Shown one piece after another: positions 8,610 through 20,768 of a stretch of 64,000 nucleotides of DNA. This DNA comes from Symsagittifera roscoffensis. Lineage: Eukaryota > Xenacoelomorpha > Acoela > Convolutidae. The translations under genes and the position numbers were made by a program. The notes below the pieces were generated by a model. It saw only the letters and a list, made by a program, of their open reading frames with translations, did no database searches and had not been told where the DNA came from. The stretch is taken from NCBI RefSeq assembly GCF_963678635.1, contig NC_087062.1:11822670-11886669 (forward strand), written 5' to 3'. Position 1 is the first letter of the stretch. Every line of letters begins with the position of its first letter.

Positions 8610-11310
8610 TAATACCCCTCCGGATTGGCACAAATAGGACCCTTCCGGACTGTCAGAATATAGACCCCTCCGGATTGGGACCCCTCCGAGTTAGTTAATA
8701 GTAGACCCCTCCGGATTTGGACCCCTCCGAATTAGCAACTATAAGACCCCTCCGGATTCGGACCCCTCCGGTTTTGTGGAAAGTAGACCCCTCCGGATTC
8801 GGACCCCTCTGACTTCGGAGCCCTTAGCTCTGTCAAAGTAGCTTTTTGTAGTTTTCTTAATTTCAGCTTATACCCCTCCGGATACGTTCTGCGTTGCTAT
8901 TATGCTGTTTGAATTAACTGGGAAGGGTATAGGGTCCTTTCCTAGACCCCTCCGGGTTGAAGTTAAGGCACTTATTTGACAATTCACACTAACGGTGAAG
9001 GGTCTTATCACTTGCCTAACTTCGACTCTATTATGGTTGTCTTGTGCCTTCAGCCTTCCCTTTTTGTCTAGAACTGTCCTAAGTTACTTAGTTCAATCGC
9101 TATCAACTTTTGGTAGAGGTATAAGGGTTTTTCAGAAAAATTTATAAAACGTGAAGGGTGTACCCCTCCGGATTTGTGTAATTTGCTAAAAACAATCTCA
9201 AAAAATTTTCTCGCTCGCTTTTCCGAAAAATTTCTGATCCTATTAGTAAGCTCAGCTAATTTTTGATCTATTGGTACCAAGATCAACTCGATATGATCAG
9301 TAGTTCCAAAGTTATTAACCAAAACGTCTTTTTTCCGAACTCAAAAAATTTTCTCTCTTATAGGTTCCGCCAAACTTTTTCCGCAAATCTGGTCCTTTCG
9401 ACCTAAAAATTATTGATCCGAGCTCAGAAGGCCTATACTCTTCTAGTTCAATGCAAAAGACCCGATCTAAAACGCTATTGTAGAAAAATTTTGCGAAAAA
9501 CTATGCTACCTGGACCCCTCCGGATTGATGAATCCACCAAATCAAACACGTTATGTTCGATTTCTCTGCAACCCGGAAGGCTTTCGGGTAGCGGATTTTA
9601 AGACTTGTAGATTCACTAGTGGAGGTTGTCCGAACAACTATTTTTACTGTCCTACCTCAAAAATTTCAAAAAATTTTCTAAATTTTTAGTGTTTCTTACT
9701 ATCAAAAATTGGGAAAATTTGGTTTTTGGTACCAAACTAGTTCCAACCACTTCCGAACTAAAGTTAACCGGTTCTACTTATTATAGTAGTGCAGTTACGA
9801 TGTAACACACTAACTTAGCGCTTTTTTCCGTTTCAAAAAATATCGATATCTCAAAAATCGCGACTTGTGGGGGAATCAAAATATCGCTATTTTGACCCTA
9901 AAAACCGGTCTGTTTTCGTTGTTTTTCACTGAAAAACGATATAAGACTATTAATATAGGCTATATAAGTAATAATATTAGTAATACTATACCCCTCCGGG
10001 TTTGTTTATTATCCGAATTAAGGTGCTTAACTCGGATATTCGCAGTTCGGTGAAGGGTCACTACAGTGCAGCACTGTCGAGCCCCCCACAGATTACTATC
10101 TTACTTTTTGTACCAAAAGGGATACAAAACTTGTTAACGATACCCAACAGTCGATTGTTGTTGTCGTTGAGCCCCTTCTTGTTGCTCCTTGAACTGCTTG
10201 CCGGATCGGTCTTCACCCAAGACCCTTCCGAATTGAGCGCAAATCAGCTGACCCTTCCGGATTGAGCGCAATTTATCATTAACGTGCTTAAATGCTCAAA
10301 TAACCCTACAGTACAAGCCTCACAAACGGGCTACAAAATTGATCGTAACGATCCTGACTGATATAAATGCCTGTAACAACAATATATCTATCAACAACAA
10401 ACGGGGGGGTTGAATCACATCTTGTCTGGGGGGATGATTTCTACTGATTTTTTACTTTTTTTTACTGTTTTTGGTTTTTTCGGTTATTTTTTATGTTTTT
10501 TGTTTTTCTTGGGTACTATACTACTTTTTGTTTGGTTTTGCTTATATCTTTAAGTGTTTTTGGTCACAAACCACTCAGGGGATGAGGGGTTCATGATTCC
10601 CCCCACCCTTCCTGGTTCGTGAATTTTCGGTCTTAACTAGGTTAAAAAACTATTCACGGTAATCCGGAAGGCTTCCGCGTTCCGAACTACCCTTCCGCCC
10701 CGGCAGTTTAGGCCTATTAAGGGCGTTAATGTGAGCATCCGCTCGGCGCGGAGTGCTCGTTAACGGTTCCGCCGGTCATGATGTTATGAAAGAATAACAC
10801 CCAGGAGCGCCATAAAAACATACATGTAACATTCGCCCGGAAGATACATATCGACGGATAACAAAACTAAGTCTTAAGACGACTGGCTAGCGTCTAAACA
10901 GAGCTTTGCATGTTTTTCACCGTCTCTACCAAGCCAGTACTTTTCGGTGGTCTTTCTTACATCAGGCTGACAAAAACGTTACTGTTCTCCGGCTTCGACC
11001 AGAACGCTCAAATTAACTGAATTACATGCAAAATTAGTGAGCTCATAGCTGGGTCTCAGTATCCCCAGACCACGAGGTCACTCCTAAAAACAGGGCTACT
11101 ACTTATTATATTACTATTGTTTTTGTTCAGTAGATAAAAATCATCATCTCCATCGAAGATGGATCAACCCTTTCCCCCCAACTCCTAGCACCTCATCCTT
11201 GTCAAAACTAATCAAAATATCAGTTAAATTCAAGTCAGGACATGACAGGATGCTAAAATTCAATACAAGTTCATAAAAGTTCCCGTCCCGAGACCCTTCC
11301 GGATTCTTGA
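8610..11310. repeat. Dispersed cluster of CCCCTCCGGATT-type motifs, no gene
   Basis: The motif (G)ACCCCTCCGGATT and close variants (CCCTTCCGGATT, CCCCTCCGGGTT, CCCCTCCGAATT) recurs more than fifteen times. It is dense at about 8617-8800, then sparse near 8873, 8945, 9165, 9513, 9990, 10220, 10250 and 11290. Inverted relatives such as AACCCGGAAGG (about 9570) and AATCCGGAAGG (about 10660) also occur. Between 8670 and 8815 pairs of copies stand about 13 bp apart. Spacing elsewhere is irregular, so this is not a simple satellite. It may belong to the long 5' LTR or leader of the gypsy element, but without the other LTR this stays open. No coding potential is seen. Confidence 0.6.
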
Positions 11311-12339
11311 ATCCGGCGAATCAAGCTCCTTAACCTCAGGTTCACGCTAACTCGGAGGGCTGGTTCTTACCCTTCACCGTTGTTCGCAAAGGCCTTGCAA
11401 CTATTGTAACAGCACAATAGTTGCAACTCGGAACGTCCTCTGCTGTTCGGTAGTTCGTTGTTGTTTTTTAGTCTCGATTTTCGTACTGTTCGTAATCGCA
11501 GATAAAGTTGTTCTGTTTCTTTCTGCTATTTTAGCCAAAATGGCCGTTTTAACATTTCTCAGAAATGTTACGTCATCACTTCGAAAATTTAAAATTTAGA
11601 ATTCCAGAATCTTCTAGCCTTCACCGTTTGGCCAATCATTCAAATAACGTCCTTATCCGTTCTAAATCGCCAATCCGGAAGGTTCACTGCTAAAATCCTG
11701 AATTCTGCAGAGACTGCATTTTGGCCATTCTGGTCGAATGTCACATAGAGAATATACTCTTAAATAATCTACCTCAGTGTAGAAAAGTCAAACGCAGCAA
11801 TTTCAACAAAACAACGAAGAGGAAAACTTAAAAAGAAATAAAGTTTCATTAGTTACAGAAACTTTTTTGGACAGTTAAATAACGTTAACTACATATCTTT
11901 TACGTTTTCTTGATGCCTAACGCCAGTTTTCGAGATACTTTTGAAAACACAAAGTCAAGCCAGTTTTTCTCAACAGTGAAAGAAACTTTTTGAAATAAAA
12001 ACTTTTTTCGGAATCGAGATCACAACTGCAGACATTTTGATGATGCCACATATAACTCCTTCCAGAGGTTCTTTGAGGCAGCTGACATCACGTGCCTGAC
12101 ATCACGTGAAGCTACCTGAGACCACTCTACATCATAATATGTTCCATCTCTGTGAATGCTCTAGACGACAAAAATGGACTATCTTACAAGAACTTTGCAA
12201 GAGTTTTGAAACAAAATGTAACTCTTGCAACAATTTTGCAAGATTATTTCAAGTCCTTGCAACATAGCCCATTTAGAGCACTCAATCTCGAGGCATTTTT
12301 GCAACGTAGTGTCAATAATATTTAATGTCTTGATTGCAG
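11311..12339. other. Intergenic or intronic DNA without recognisable gene
   Basis: AT-rich sequence leading to the splice acceptor at 12339. There are short local repeats of CTTGCAA/TTTGCAA type near 12190-12310. No upstream channel exon (extracellular domain or Cys-loop) was found on the plus strand. The preceding exons must lie beyond the gypsy element, left of the window, or be lost. Confidence 0.4.
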
Positions 12340-12547
12340 ACGCGAATTACACTACTCTGTGCTTTGCGGTTGAGATGAGACGGAAGATGTTGATGTACCT
12401 GATCACAATGTACCTTCCCTCCATGGCCCTGGTGGTGCTCAGCTGGATCTCCTTCTGGATAGAGAAGAGTGCGGTGCCTGCCAGAGCGGGACTCACAATC
12501 ACTACCGTCCTCGCCCAGATCACCCTCATCACTGGAACTGCTAACAA
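12340..12547 (+). CDS. Cys-loop ligand-gated anion channel, exon for M1-M2
   Basis: This exon encodes the end of the ligand-binding domain (NYTTLCFAVEMRRKM), transmembrane helix M1 (YLITMYLPSMALVVLSWISF) and the pore helix M2 (PARAGLTITTVLAQITL). The segment SAVPARAGLTITTVL has the Pro-Ala-Arg signature at the inner mouth of M2 seen in glycine, GABA-A and related chloride channels. From family knowledge an inhibitory, anion-selective pentameric receptor subunit in the plasma membrane is expected; the ligand cannot be told. The acceptor is TTGATTGCAG at 12330-12339. The donor after 12547 reads GTCCGA, which is weak, but joining to 17044 gives TANK-FPSIADLK, the expected M2-M3 linker in phase. 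No stop occurs inside the exon. Confidence 0.88.
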
Positions 12548-15500
12548 GTCCGAACTCTTCAAGGGTTTCTATTAGTCGCCAATTTTTTTTGTAACGAAAA
12601 GATTACTTAGACCTTGTCTGAGGGCCGTTTAACAAAACTCCGCGCGACAAGCCACCAAAATACTTAATACACTATTTTGCTTATTCAGCAATGGTAGATA
12701 AAGATGGCGGAACAAAAGTTTTTTGGAATGCTAGTGAACTAAAAAACTTTTTATTGGGATAAGACTTGCATTAGAAAACGTCCATTTATTCGTTTTTTTT
12801 GCATATTACCTCAATTTAAGAAAGTCACTGACCAAAAAAAACGTTTATCATGATTTATTGCACTAGACCTTCATTTGAAAATTTTCAACAACAACAGCAC
12901 TACTTCAATCAAATTTCATTTAAGCACCAGCTGTCCGTTCAAAATTAAACTTCTTCTTGTATTATTTTTTGCAGAAATTCGCCATCCAAAAATGGTTATT
13001 GTCAATTTTTAAGATTTTCATTCCGAAGTGTCCATTGACAAAAATACATTTTCATTCCAAAGTGTCCATTGACAACAAACCTTTTTTCAATTTTTCGAAA
13101 GAAAATGTCTTCGAAGTTTTTCCGTTATTTCAACGGAAAATCTTTAATCAAAATTGTTTGATGAAACTTCATTTTGGAAAATTCTTTTGACACCGAAACT
13201 TTTTAAAACGGACTTTTTTTCAAAATGGAAGCTCTTTCGCTCAGATTGTTTTTTGCTTCAGATGTCAAATCGAAAATGTTTTTAGACAAAAAATCTGTTT
13301 TTTTTCCCACAAGATGTCCATTAGAAATTCTCTTCGACTGCAAACTTTTTTTTTCATTTCAAATATTTTTGCATATCAACACCTTCTTATTGAAATACCA
13401 AATTAAAAAATACCAAACCGAAAAAGCCGATTTATGACAAAACTTTTTTCTATTGAAGTTTTAAATTAGTAAATTTGCCTGCAAATGTGTTTGCTCAATT
13501 TGTTTAGTTAAAATGCACTGGCAATTGACAATTTTTTAAGTTAATTTTTTCTTGCCAAATATTTTCACTCCATAAGCGTTATTTTATTCAAAATTTAATA
13601 TAATTAGATTTTTCTTGCTTGAATTGCCCATGCGAAGCACTTCATTTTTATTAAAAATTTTTCAGTTTCGTTTAAATTAAATAAAGCATCCCATCAACAT
13701 TTTTTGTCTGTATTCATTTTGATCTATCCAGAATCTGACAACTATCAAAAAACTGACACGTTTTTGCTTAATCAACACTGGTAGATAAACATAGTAGAAC
13801 AAAAATTTAAATTATTGGAAACAGCGAAGCAAAAACATTTTTTGGATCAAACTTCCATTGGTAGTCGTCCAATTACTTCAAACTGATTTTTGCACATGAA
13901 ATTGATTTTAAAAAGTCAAAAAACTGACAAAAAACGTTTATCTTGATCTGTATTGTACTAAATTTTCATCAGCAGTCTGTTCAAAAATTTTATCGTTGTT
14001 TATATTCGTATTGTTTTTTTTTTTTGCAGAATTGCTCTATTCCAAAACGGTTTTTGTTGGAAAAAGTTTCGGACTTTTTTCAGATTTTATGAAATACAGT
14101 TTTTTGTAAGTGCGACACAAATATTTTTTGTTCAGACTTCTTTTTCGTTACTTAAACAAATTTTTTGCAATTTCACTTCCGAAAAGTTCAAACTGCAAGT
14201 TTGCATTTAAAAAAAATGGGCAGTTCTAAAATCCCACGATATTAGTACTAAAAAAGTTTATGGACAAAAAACTCAAATTCCGTCTTCTGTTTTTTTTTAT
14301 TGCAAAGCGTGTCTATTCGAAATTGCATTTCGACAACAGATTTTTTTCAGTTATATTCATGTTGCCTAAGATTTCCGATCAAAGATGTCCCTTAAATTAA
14401 AAATGAAATTGTTCAGAACTTTTCTGCATAAATTACCAAACCATAAACGTCGATTGATTTATGAAAACTCATAACTTCTTTATTAGGTTTTCAAAAAAAA
14501 ATTTTTTAACGAATTTATAGCCTTAAATTGTTATATTTGCTTGCTGACTTACGGTCAACCAAAAATTGTTAATTTTGCTAGCAGTTTCACGGACAATCAA
14601 CCAGACAACTTAACAAAATGTTCACGAACAACCAAAAATCTTTTAATTTATTTCTTTGCCGATTATATTTTCACTCCATGGGCCTCATTCTTACCAAAAT
14701 TTAATTTACTCAGATTTTTGTTTTATGAAGTGCCCATTGGAAACGGTCCATTGTTAAAAATTGTTGAATATGTTTTGTGTTGCCCAAAGCGTACAGCCAA
14801 AAACTTCCGCTTGTATTTGTTTTTGGGTGATCCAGATGTTCAAAAACTAGCAAGATGTTTGACACATTTTTGCTTTTTCAATACTTTTAGATGAAGATAC
14901 CGGCAAAACGTTAAGTTTCTTGGATTGATAGCTTTTTTTCGAGGACAATTTTTCCATCCATAAACAACTTAAACTTTCCAACTTGTTCACATTGATTTTT
15001 GCAGATGATTTTTTAAAAGGCCAGAGACCTTTTCTTATACTTTTTTTGCAGAACGTTTCCATTCTAAAATATTTGTTGCCTCAGAAAATTTGCAGCAGCT
15101 TTCGCATGAAAACAAACATATTTGTCTCAAATTTTTGACAAAAAATGTTTATCCCTCAATAATATTTTCCAAATTTACTTGCTTGAAAATTTAATATGAA
15201 AGTTTCCCTCGAAACCAAAAAACTGTGACATTATGATTTTGTTTGAAATTGTCAGTTTTTTTGTGCTCAAACTCTTTTTTGCTGAAAAAGCCAAATCGAA
15301 AACTTTTTTTAACAAAAAAATCCGTTTTGTTTTTGATTTTGACAAGTTGTCTACTAAAAATGGCTATTTGACGACAGATTTTGTGAGTTTCAATTGATTT
15401 TACATTAAGTTACCAATTGAAAGTGTTCGCTTAAAAGAAATTGAAAATTATTCAGATTTTGTTTGCAGAAAACCACCATCAATGTCAATTGATCACAAAA

Positions 15501-17043
15501 AAATTTTGTGCCGGTTTTTTGTCTCAGATTTCATATTTTTTTTTGAAGAACTAATAGTTTAAATTTGGTTGATTTACTTGCAGATTTCGTTGGCTTAATT
15601 TGTCGTGCCAAAACTTCCATTGACAACCAAAAATCCCGTTTTTTTGACAAATATTTTTATACCAAACTTGAGAAGGATAAGATTTTTTTTTGCTTGACTT
15701 GCCAATTGAAAACAATCCAATGATGTTTTTGATTATTTGATTTATCTAGCTTATTATTTGCTTTATCCATTATTTGACAAAATGCCGAAATATTTTGCAT
15801 GATCTTTGCTTATTCAGCACTGCAAGATAAATATAGTGGAACAAAATTTCATTTTTTTGGATTTTTTTTGCTTAAGAGTTCCATTAAAAAACTGAATGTT
15901 AACTAAAAAATAAAAATTTTTGCTGCATAAATTGTCTATTTGTACAGCTACGTTCTCAATAATTTTTTTTCATTCAGAATTTTTTGCAGTATGTCATTGT
16001 CGAAGTTTTTTCATGACAAAAAATTTTAATATTTTTTTGTTTGAGAGCACATTTAAGGAATGGCGAAACTCAATTCTGTGGCAAACAGTTTTCTCATCAG
16101 GTATTTTTTAATGAAATGTTTGTTGTAAAACTGTTTTTGCTAATAAGTTTTTTTTAATTTCATGTTTTGTTCATAACTTCTACGATCAAAAGTCATTTCA
16201 CGAAAAAAAATTCTCCAATTTGTTTGCATTAATTAGTTGTTCTTCTAAAAATTCTTCAAAATTTCTTCTTTCCGTTTTTTTGTGCATGCAATATCTTTTC
16301 AAAACGTTCATTGATTTGAAGCTTTTTAATCAATTTTTTTTCATGCAAAAGATGTCGACTCGAAAATATTCCTTAAAAACAAGTTTTTCCTTTTCAGTTT
16401 TTCTACAGAGGATTTTAATTCTGAATCGTTTTGTGACAACAAACTTCCGTTTTTGAGATTAATGGGCAAAAGATGTTCATTTGAAAATACTTTTTGATGA
16501 CGAAAATTCTTGATTCAGATTTTTTTTGCTTAGGATGTCCATTTTTGAACTGTCTGTTGGCAAAAATAATCTTTTTTCTAATGCAAGTGCAAAGAGAAGC
16601 CAAAATGCCCTTATGTTGGGAGAACAGGAGGATGGGCGGTGAAAAGTTATTTTTGTTTTTGGCTCAATATTTTGTTCATCTTAAAAATTTCCTGCGTGTT
16701 TTTAGCTTCCGGGAGTACAGTAAGCCTAAACACGTGTCAGCTTTTGCCCCAAGTAGAGTGGGATCTAAACCTCAGAGGCTGGTCTATTGATCTATTTTTA
16801 CTATTCACTTGAATGACTTTTCGATTCTCTCAATCTAGCTGATATCTTAGAAACGCTAAGGATTAGGTTATCTAAGCTGCTTTCTCGCAAGACTCATTTT
16901 TGGGGTCGGACAAAGAAAAAAAATCGAAGTAATTATTACTGCAACCGGTTTAGTTTATCAAGGACTTTATAAATTTTTCCGATGAAAGTGTTTCACTGGA
17001 AAAACCAGCCGAAAATTACAATTTTTTGCTGCATTTTCTTTAG
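12548..17043 (+). repeat. Channel intron made of degenerate minisatellite-like units
   Basis: A 4.5 kb intron between the M1-M2 and M3-M4 exons. Much of it (about 12950-16600) consists of strongly diverged copies of a theme like TTTTTTTGCA(G)A..GTGTCCATT followed by GAAAA..GACAACAAA. Clear examples lie near 13013-13080 (two adjacent copies of 34 bp), 13310, 14026, 14305, 14728, 15040, 15605, 15690, 15976, 16345 and 16460-16560. Several units carry a pyrimidine tract plus CAG that resembles a 3' splice site. No gene was recognised inside. Confidence 0.55.
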
Positions 17044-17407
17044 GTTCCCTTCAATAGCCGACCTGAAATTAGGGGATATCTATATGATAGTCAACTTCTT
17101 CTTCGTGTTCGGAGCTCTGATCGAGTTCGCAATGGTCAATACCGGACGACCTCCAAAAACCATCGCCCCGAAAAGCAGCATTCAGAAACAACAGTACCAA
17201 AACGTCCCTGTTTCCGACGCAGCCGAACAATCACCAGATTGCAAGAGTGAAAATAAACCAGATAGCACTGAAATCCGAATGCCAACTAAGCCGAAAGTCA
17301 ACTGGTACGACATTGACTCCATGTCTAAGAAAGCGTTCCCGTCTCTATTCCTCATTTGGAATGTACTGTACTTCGGAATTGGAATGAGTTTGAGTTTGTC
17401 ACACTGA
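17044..17407 (+). CDS. Cys-loop ligand-gated anion channel, last exon (M3-M4)
   Basis: The acceptor TTTTCTTTAG ends at 17043 and the stop TGA is at 17405-17407. The exon encodes the M2-M3 linker (FPSIADLKLGD), M3 (IYMIVNFFFVFGALIEFAMV), a short cytoplasmic loop of about 65 residues rich in Pro/Lys/Ser/Gln, and M4 (FPSLFLIWNVLYFGIG), ending at SLSLSH. The glycine-receptor family pattern is clear: M3 starts with DIYM where DIWM is usual, and an aromatic-rich M4 follows A-F-P. The M3-M4 loop is at the short end for the family, and the tail after M4 is very short. Together with the exon at 12340 this gives the whole membrane domain, about 190 residues. The extracellular domain is not in the window. 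Confidence 0.88.
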
Positions 17408-17750
17408 GCACGAAAAAATCATTGACTATTTATTCAGTACAAAACAGTTATCATTTTTTCTTTAATGCAGCAAAAATTAGCAGCAATGTAAACAATATTC
17501 TTTAATCAGTTTGTCAAAAAAACGTATCAAAAAGTATCCCCATTTTGTTTGACGACAAAAATTTTGTCAGATTTAAAAAAAATCGGTTATGTAAAATAAT
17601 TAATGCATCTTTCAGTTTTCTTTGAGTTGCGTTGTAAAATGCCGCTGCCATGATATTCCTCTAATTTGTATTTAAATGTGATCATTCAGTAAATGTATAT
17701 TTTTATCAGTTCTCCCGATAAACAAACAAAAATTTGTGGAATCAAATAAC

Positions 17751-17921
17751 ATGTTTCGAAAAAATTTAGGTTTTGGAAACTCTTTTCTTTTTCTTGGAAC
17801 ATTTCTTTTCATAAATTTATTTCATGGTCCTATCAAACCAATTGAAGCCGACAGAAGTAGAAGAAATGACATGGGAAGACCAAAAAATTTGAAAAGGGGA
17901 CAACCGAACTTCTCCTTCTAA
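17751..17921 (+). CDS. Possible small secreted peptide, unrecognised
   Basis: An ORF of 56 residues starting MFRKNLGFG. A hydrophobic stretch (FLFLGTFLFINLF) could be a signal peptide. It is followed by a short basic tail (RSRRNDMGRPKNLKRGQ) with dibasic sites, and the ORF stops at 17921. This is the general make-up of a peptide-hormone or toxin-like precursor, but it is also easily produced by chance in AT-rich DNA. It lies about 340 bp downstream of the channel stop codon and no relative was recognised. Confidence 0.2.
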   Translation: MFRKNLGFGNSFLFLGTFLFINLFHGPIKPIEADRSRRNDMGRPKNLKRGQPNFSF

Positions 17922-18686
17922 TCCCGCTTATCCTTATAAAATCCATCAGGAAATCATGTCCTACATTGCATGCGAACGCGACCAATTCATAATCCGTGCG
18001 TTTTTCTGCTCTCAAACGTCAGTAGAGAAATTGACTATCACATGAGCGGACTATTGTGGGGTGCTGGTCGGACACCATCGTTTTCAGCAATTCGACCTCT
18101 CTTTGGTATTATTTTACACGATATCTATTTTTGGTTAACCTGTCCTAAGCAGGCCAAACCGGCATCCACTTCTCCTGGAGAGTCAAAAAATCCTAGATCC
18201 GCGACTGGATATGGTAGTTAATAAAATGTTAAGATGTTCTAACTAGGTATGTTCAAATTATGTACAACACTAAACTAAAGATTGAAAAAAATAAGAAATG
18301 CGTTGAATTAAATTGTCTGTTTTAAAACTAACAGGAACTGAAAGATCGACCGATGAGCATTCATGTTAATGCTTGACTGGATCTAATCAATACCGAAGGC
18401 CAGAAGAGTAGAATAATAACACAAAACACAACCTTCCTCAACCAAAAAAAAATCTACAAATACTTTGATACAAAGTCTATCTACACCCATTTCCCTCTTC
18501 AACGCAGGATGAAAAAACTCACAAACTTCACAAAAACCAGAGTAGGATGAATAGAAAGAAATAGCGTATGCACATTTGCACATTTGGATCAGTACAACAT
18601 TGTACAAAAATGGGTGAAATTAGAAATTTTACAGGATGGTATCTAAAATAACACAAATTTAATCCAAAAATTTCTCACTGAGTGTT
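17922..18686. other. No supported gene; carries part of a dispersed duplicated segment
   Basis: An ORF at 17970-18221 (plus) has no recognisable domain and is not called. The stretch 18232-18350 resembles 35738-35860 (same order of words such as GATGTTC..ACTA.. and GTTGAATTAAA.TGTCTGTT). This part therefore belongs to the duplicated family that fills 18-40 kb. Confidence 0.4.
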
Positions 18687-20768
18687 TCAACTCAAATTGG
18701 AGTCGAAATCTTCAAACTGTTTTTTGAACTCTGTTTCAATACTTAGAGATATCCGCTCACATTGTTTAATTATGATCGGTGTTTTCAAAACTAACGAAAA
18801 GGTATTCCCATCAGGAGCATTGGTCGCTGTTGGTTGTGATGAAATCGATTGTACAGTTCCCAATGGGGTTGTGTTGGAAGATGACCAGGTTAGTTTTGGG
18901 ACAAGTTTGCTAAAGGAGTCAAGAAGTCCGAAGTTATACAACACGGGAAGAAGGCTGGGAATGAGTAGTTTGCAGAGCTGTCATCCTATACTATGACCGT
19001 GGGGTCGAGAGATTTCTTTTCGGAAACCTTCTCCTAAAATTTGCGTTCTCCGTAAAAATTGAGGGGACCAGCAATTCTTCTTGGTCTGGAGGGTGAATAT
19101 TCAAAGTAGGTGAATATTCCTCCGTTGACCTGTCGATATTGATTGGATCAGAATATTTTCCTCTAGTGTCCGATGGTCCAGGTAGAACAAACTGTGGACT
19201 GGAGACCTGTGGTTCGCTTGGAGGAGCAGAAAAAAATTCAGTATTTATGTTCCGACCAGTAATACTCAAATCAAAATAAGGATTTGCGATTGATCAAAGT
19301 AGGTGAATATTCCTCCGTTGACCTGTCGATATTGATTGGATCAGAATATTTTCCTCTAGTGTCCGATGGTCCAGGTAGAACAAACTGTGGACTGGAGACC
19401 TGTGGTTCGCTTGGAGGAGCAGAAAGAAATTCAGTATTTATGTCCCGACCAGTAATACTCAAATCAAAATAAGGATTTGCGATTGATCAAAGTAGGTGAA
19501 TATTCCTCCGTTGACCTGTCGATATTGATTGGATCAGAATATTTTCCTCTAGTGTCCGATGGTCCAGGTAGAACAAACTGTGGACTGGAGACCTGTGGTT
19601 CGCTTGGAGGAGCAGAAAAAAATTCAGTATTTATGTCCCGACCAGTAATACTCAAATCAAAATAAGGATTTGCGATTGTTCTGGATGTGGCAGATGGTGG
19701 CATTTTTGTTCAAAAGGTCGTCAAAATCAACGCCGATAAACCCATCCCAAGAATTAAGGTCTAGTGAGGAGAGAGAACATGAAGTGTTTTGGGTCGATTC
19801 GGGAACCAAGACTGTTTCCGTTGGTAACTGAGTGGTGCCAGAGGTTGTGGTTGTTCTGTTTAGTCTTGTAGTTATCCGTTGTGGTGTAATTCCTGAAGCC
19901 TTCTTTCTTGGAGACAGTTTTCCCCTTTCCAGCTAAACTTGTCAAAAAGCTAGTATTTTGCCCATTGAGTGCTGATTTGATTAAAAACTTCGGATGACCG
20001 GGAAGATTTCTTCTTTGGATGTTAGATCAATTTTTATGTAAAATACCTACTGTAAAAATAACCTCCTGAGGCGAGCTTGTTTTATGACTTGCGAAGTATT
20101 TATGTTCTTGTATCAGGGGGTCGCGGTTCTCTTTGGTGATCGAGGCCAAACGAAGGTTACCAATTCTCTGCCCCACCGTGCAGTTCTCAGTTTTGACTCT
20201 TTGGTCGGATATTGCCAATTTTTCCTTAATTAAACGGACATTGTAGGAAATTAGATTTTTCCATCCAATGATAGCGGTCCATTTAAAATAATTCTCAAGG
20301 GGTTGCACTCGATAGATGGTTGATTTGTACTTCTCATTTTCGAAATATTTTTTTTGCTTGAAGAGTTTAACATTGGTTTCAGTAATTAGTACGACATAGC
20401 TAATATTTTAAATTTAACAGTAAAAGCAAGTTCATTGGATGCATGATCTCCTATGTAGAATAAAAATTTCGATAGTGGCTTTTTCACAGACTGATTTAAA
20501 GTTGAGAGATACAAACCATGATCCACAGTACATTCTAGTTTGTCTTGGAAAATCATGAAGATGACAAGTTTTGTTGAAAATTGAGTTGTTTGAACTGGAA
20601 GTCGTTTTTTAACCCTTTTTGCCAAAGAAAAATTGGTAAAATGGTCAATCGATAAAAAAAGATTTTCTTCTCTCCCCAAAAAGCGTCCAAAGATCCGGGG
20701 AAGCCTAAATTCAATTCCTCGTTTGCGAAAGAACCATGTGGAAGTTTAGCCGTATCTCCTGTCCCCAA
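18687..20768 (-). pseudogene. Unrecognised multi-exon gene, copy A (decayed)
   Basis: Several minus-strand blocks read like exons of one protein and have a diverged second copy at 22317-23100. From 5' to 3' they are: 20768-20386 (two overlapping frames, so at least one frameshift; contains GDTAKLPHGSF and KLECTVDHGLYLS); 20308-20027 (FKWTAIIGWKNLISYNV, then PLIQEHKYFASHK); 19945-19681 (NLWHHSVTNGNSLGSRI, then WDGFIGVDFDDLLNK); the 193-bp repeat array; and 18944-18687, a Ser/Thr/Pro-rich block ending KKQFEDFDSNLS. Compared with copy B there is a one-base insertion near 19775 that breaks the frame before FIGVDFDD. Function unknown; the blocks are Asn/Ser-rich as in secreted or surface proteins. 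A live gene with unresolved introns is possible but less likely. Confidence 0.45.
19102..19680 (-). repeat. Three tandem copies of a 193-bp unit
   Basis: Units begin at 19102, 19295 and 19488, exactly 193 bp apart, and are nearly identical (a few substitutions). On the minus strand each encodes a Pro/Ser-rich segment (FSAPPSEPQVSSPQFVLPGP, then TRGKYSDPINIDRSTEEYSP). Because 193 is not a multiple of three, reading through the array shifts frame at every junction, and each copy ends in its own stop. A diverged single copy lies at about 22317-22480. Confidence 0.9.

Noticed and set aside
8600-8830. CRISPR-like array from the repeated CCCCTCCGGATT motif
   Set aside because: Spacing is irregular, the motif is short and degenerate, and the window is clearly eukaryotic.
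17970-18221. Plus-strand ORF after the channel gene
   Set aside because: No domain, no splice-site support, and the composition matches the surroundings.
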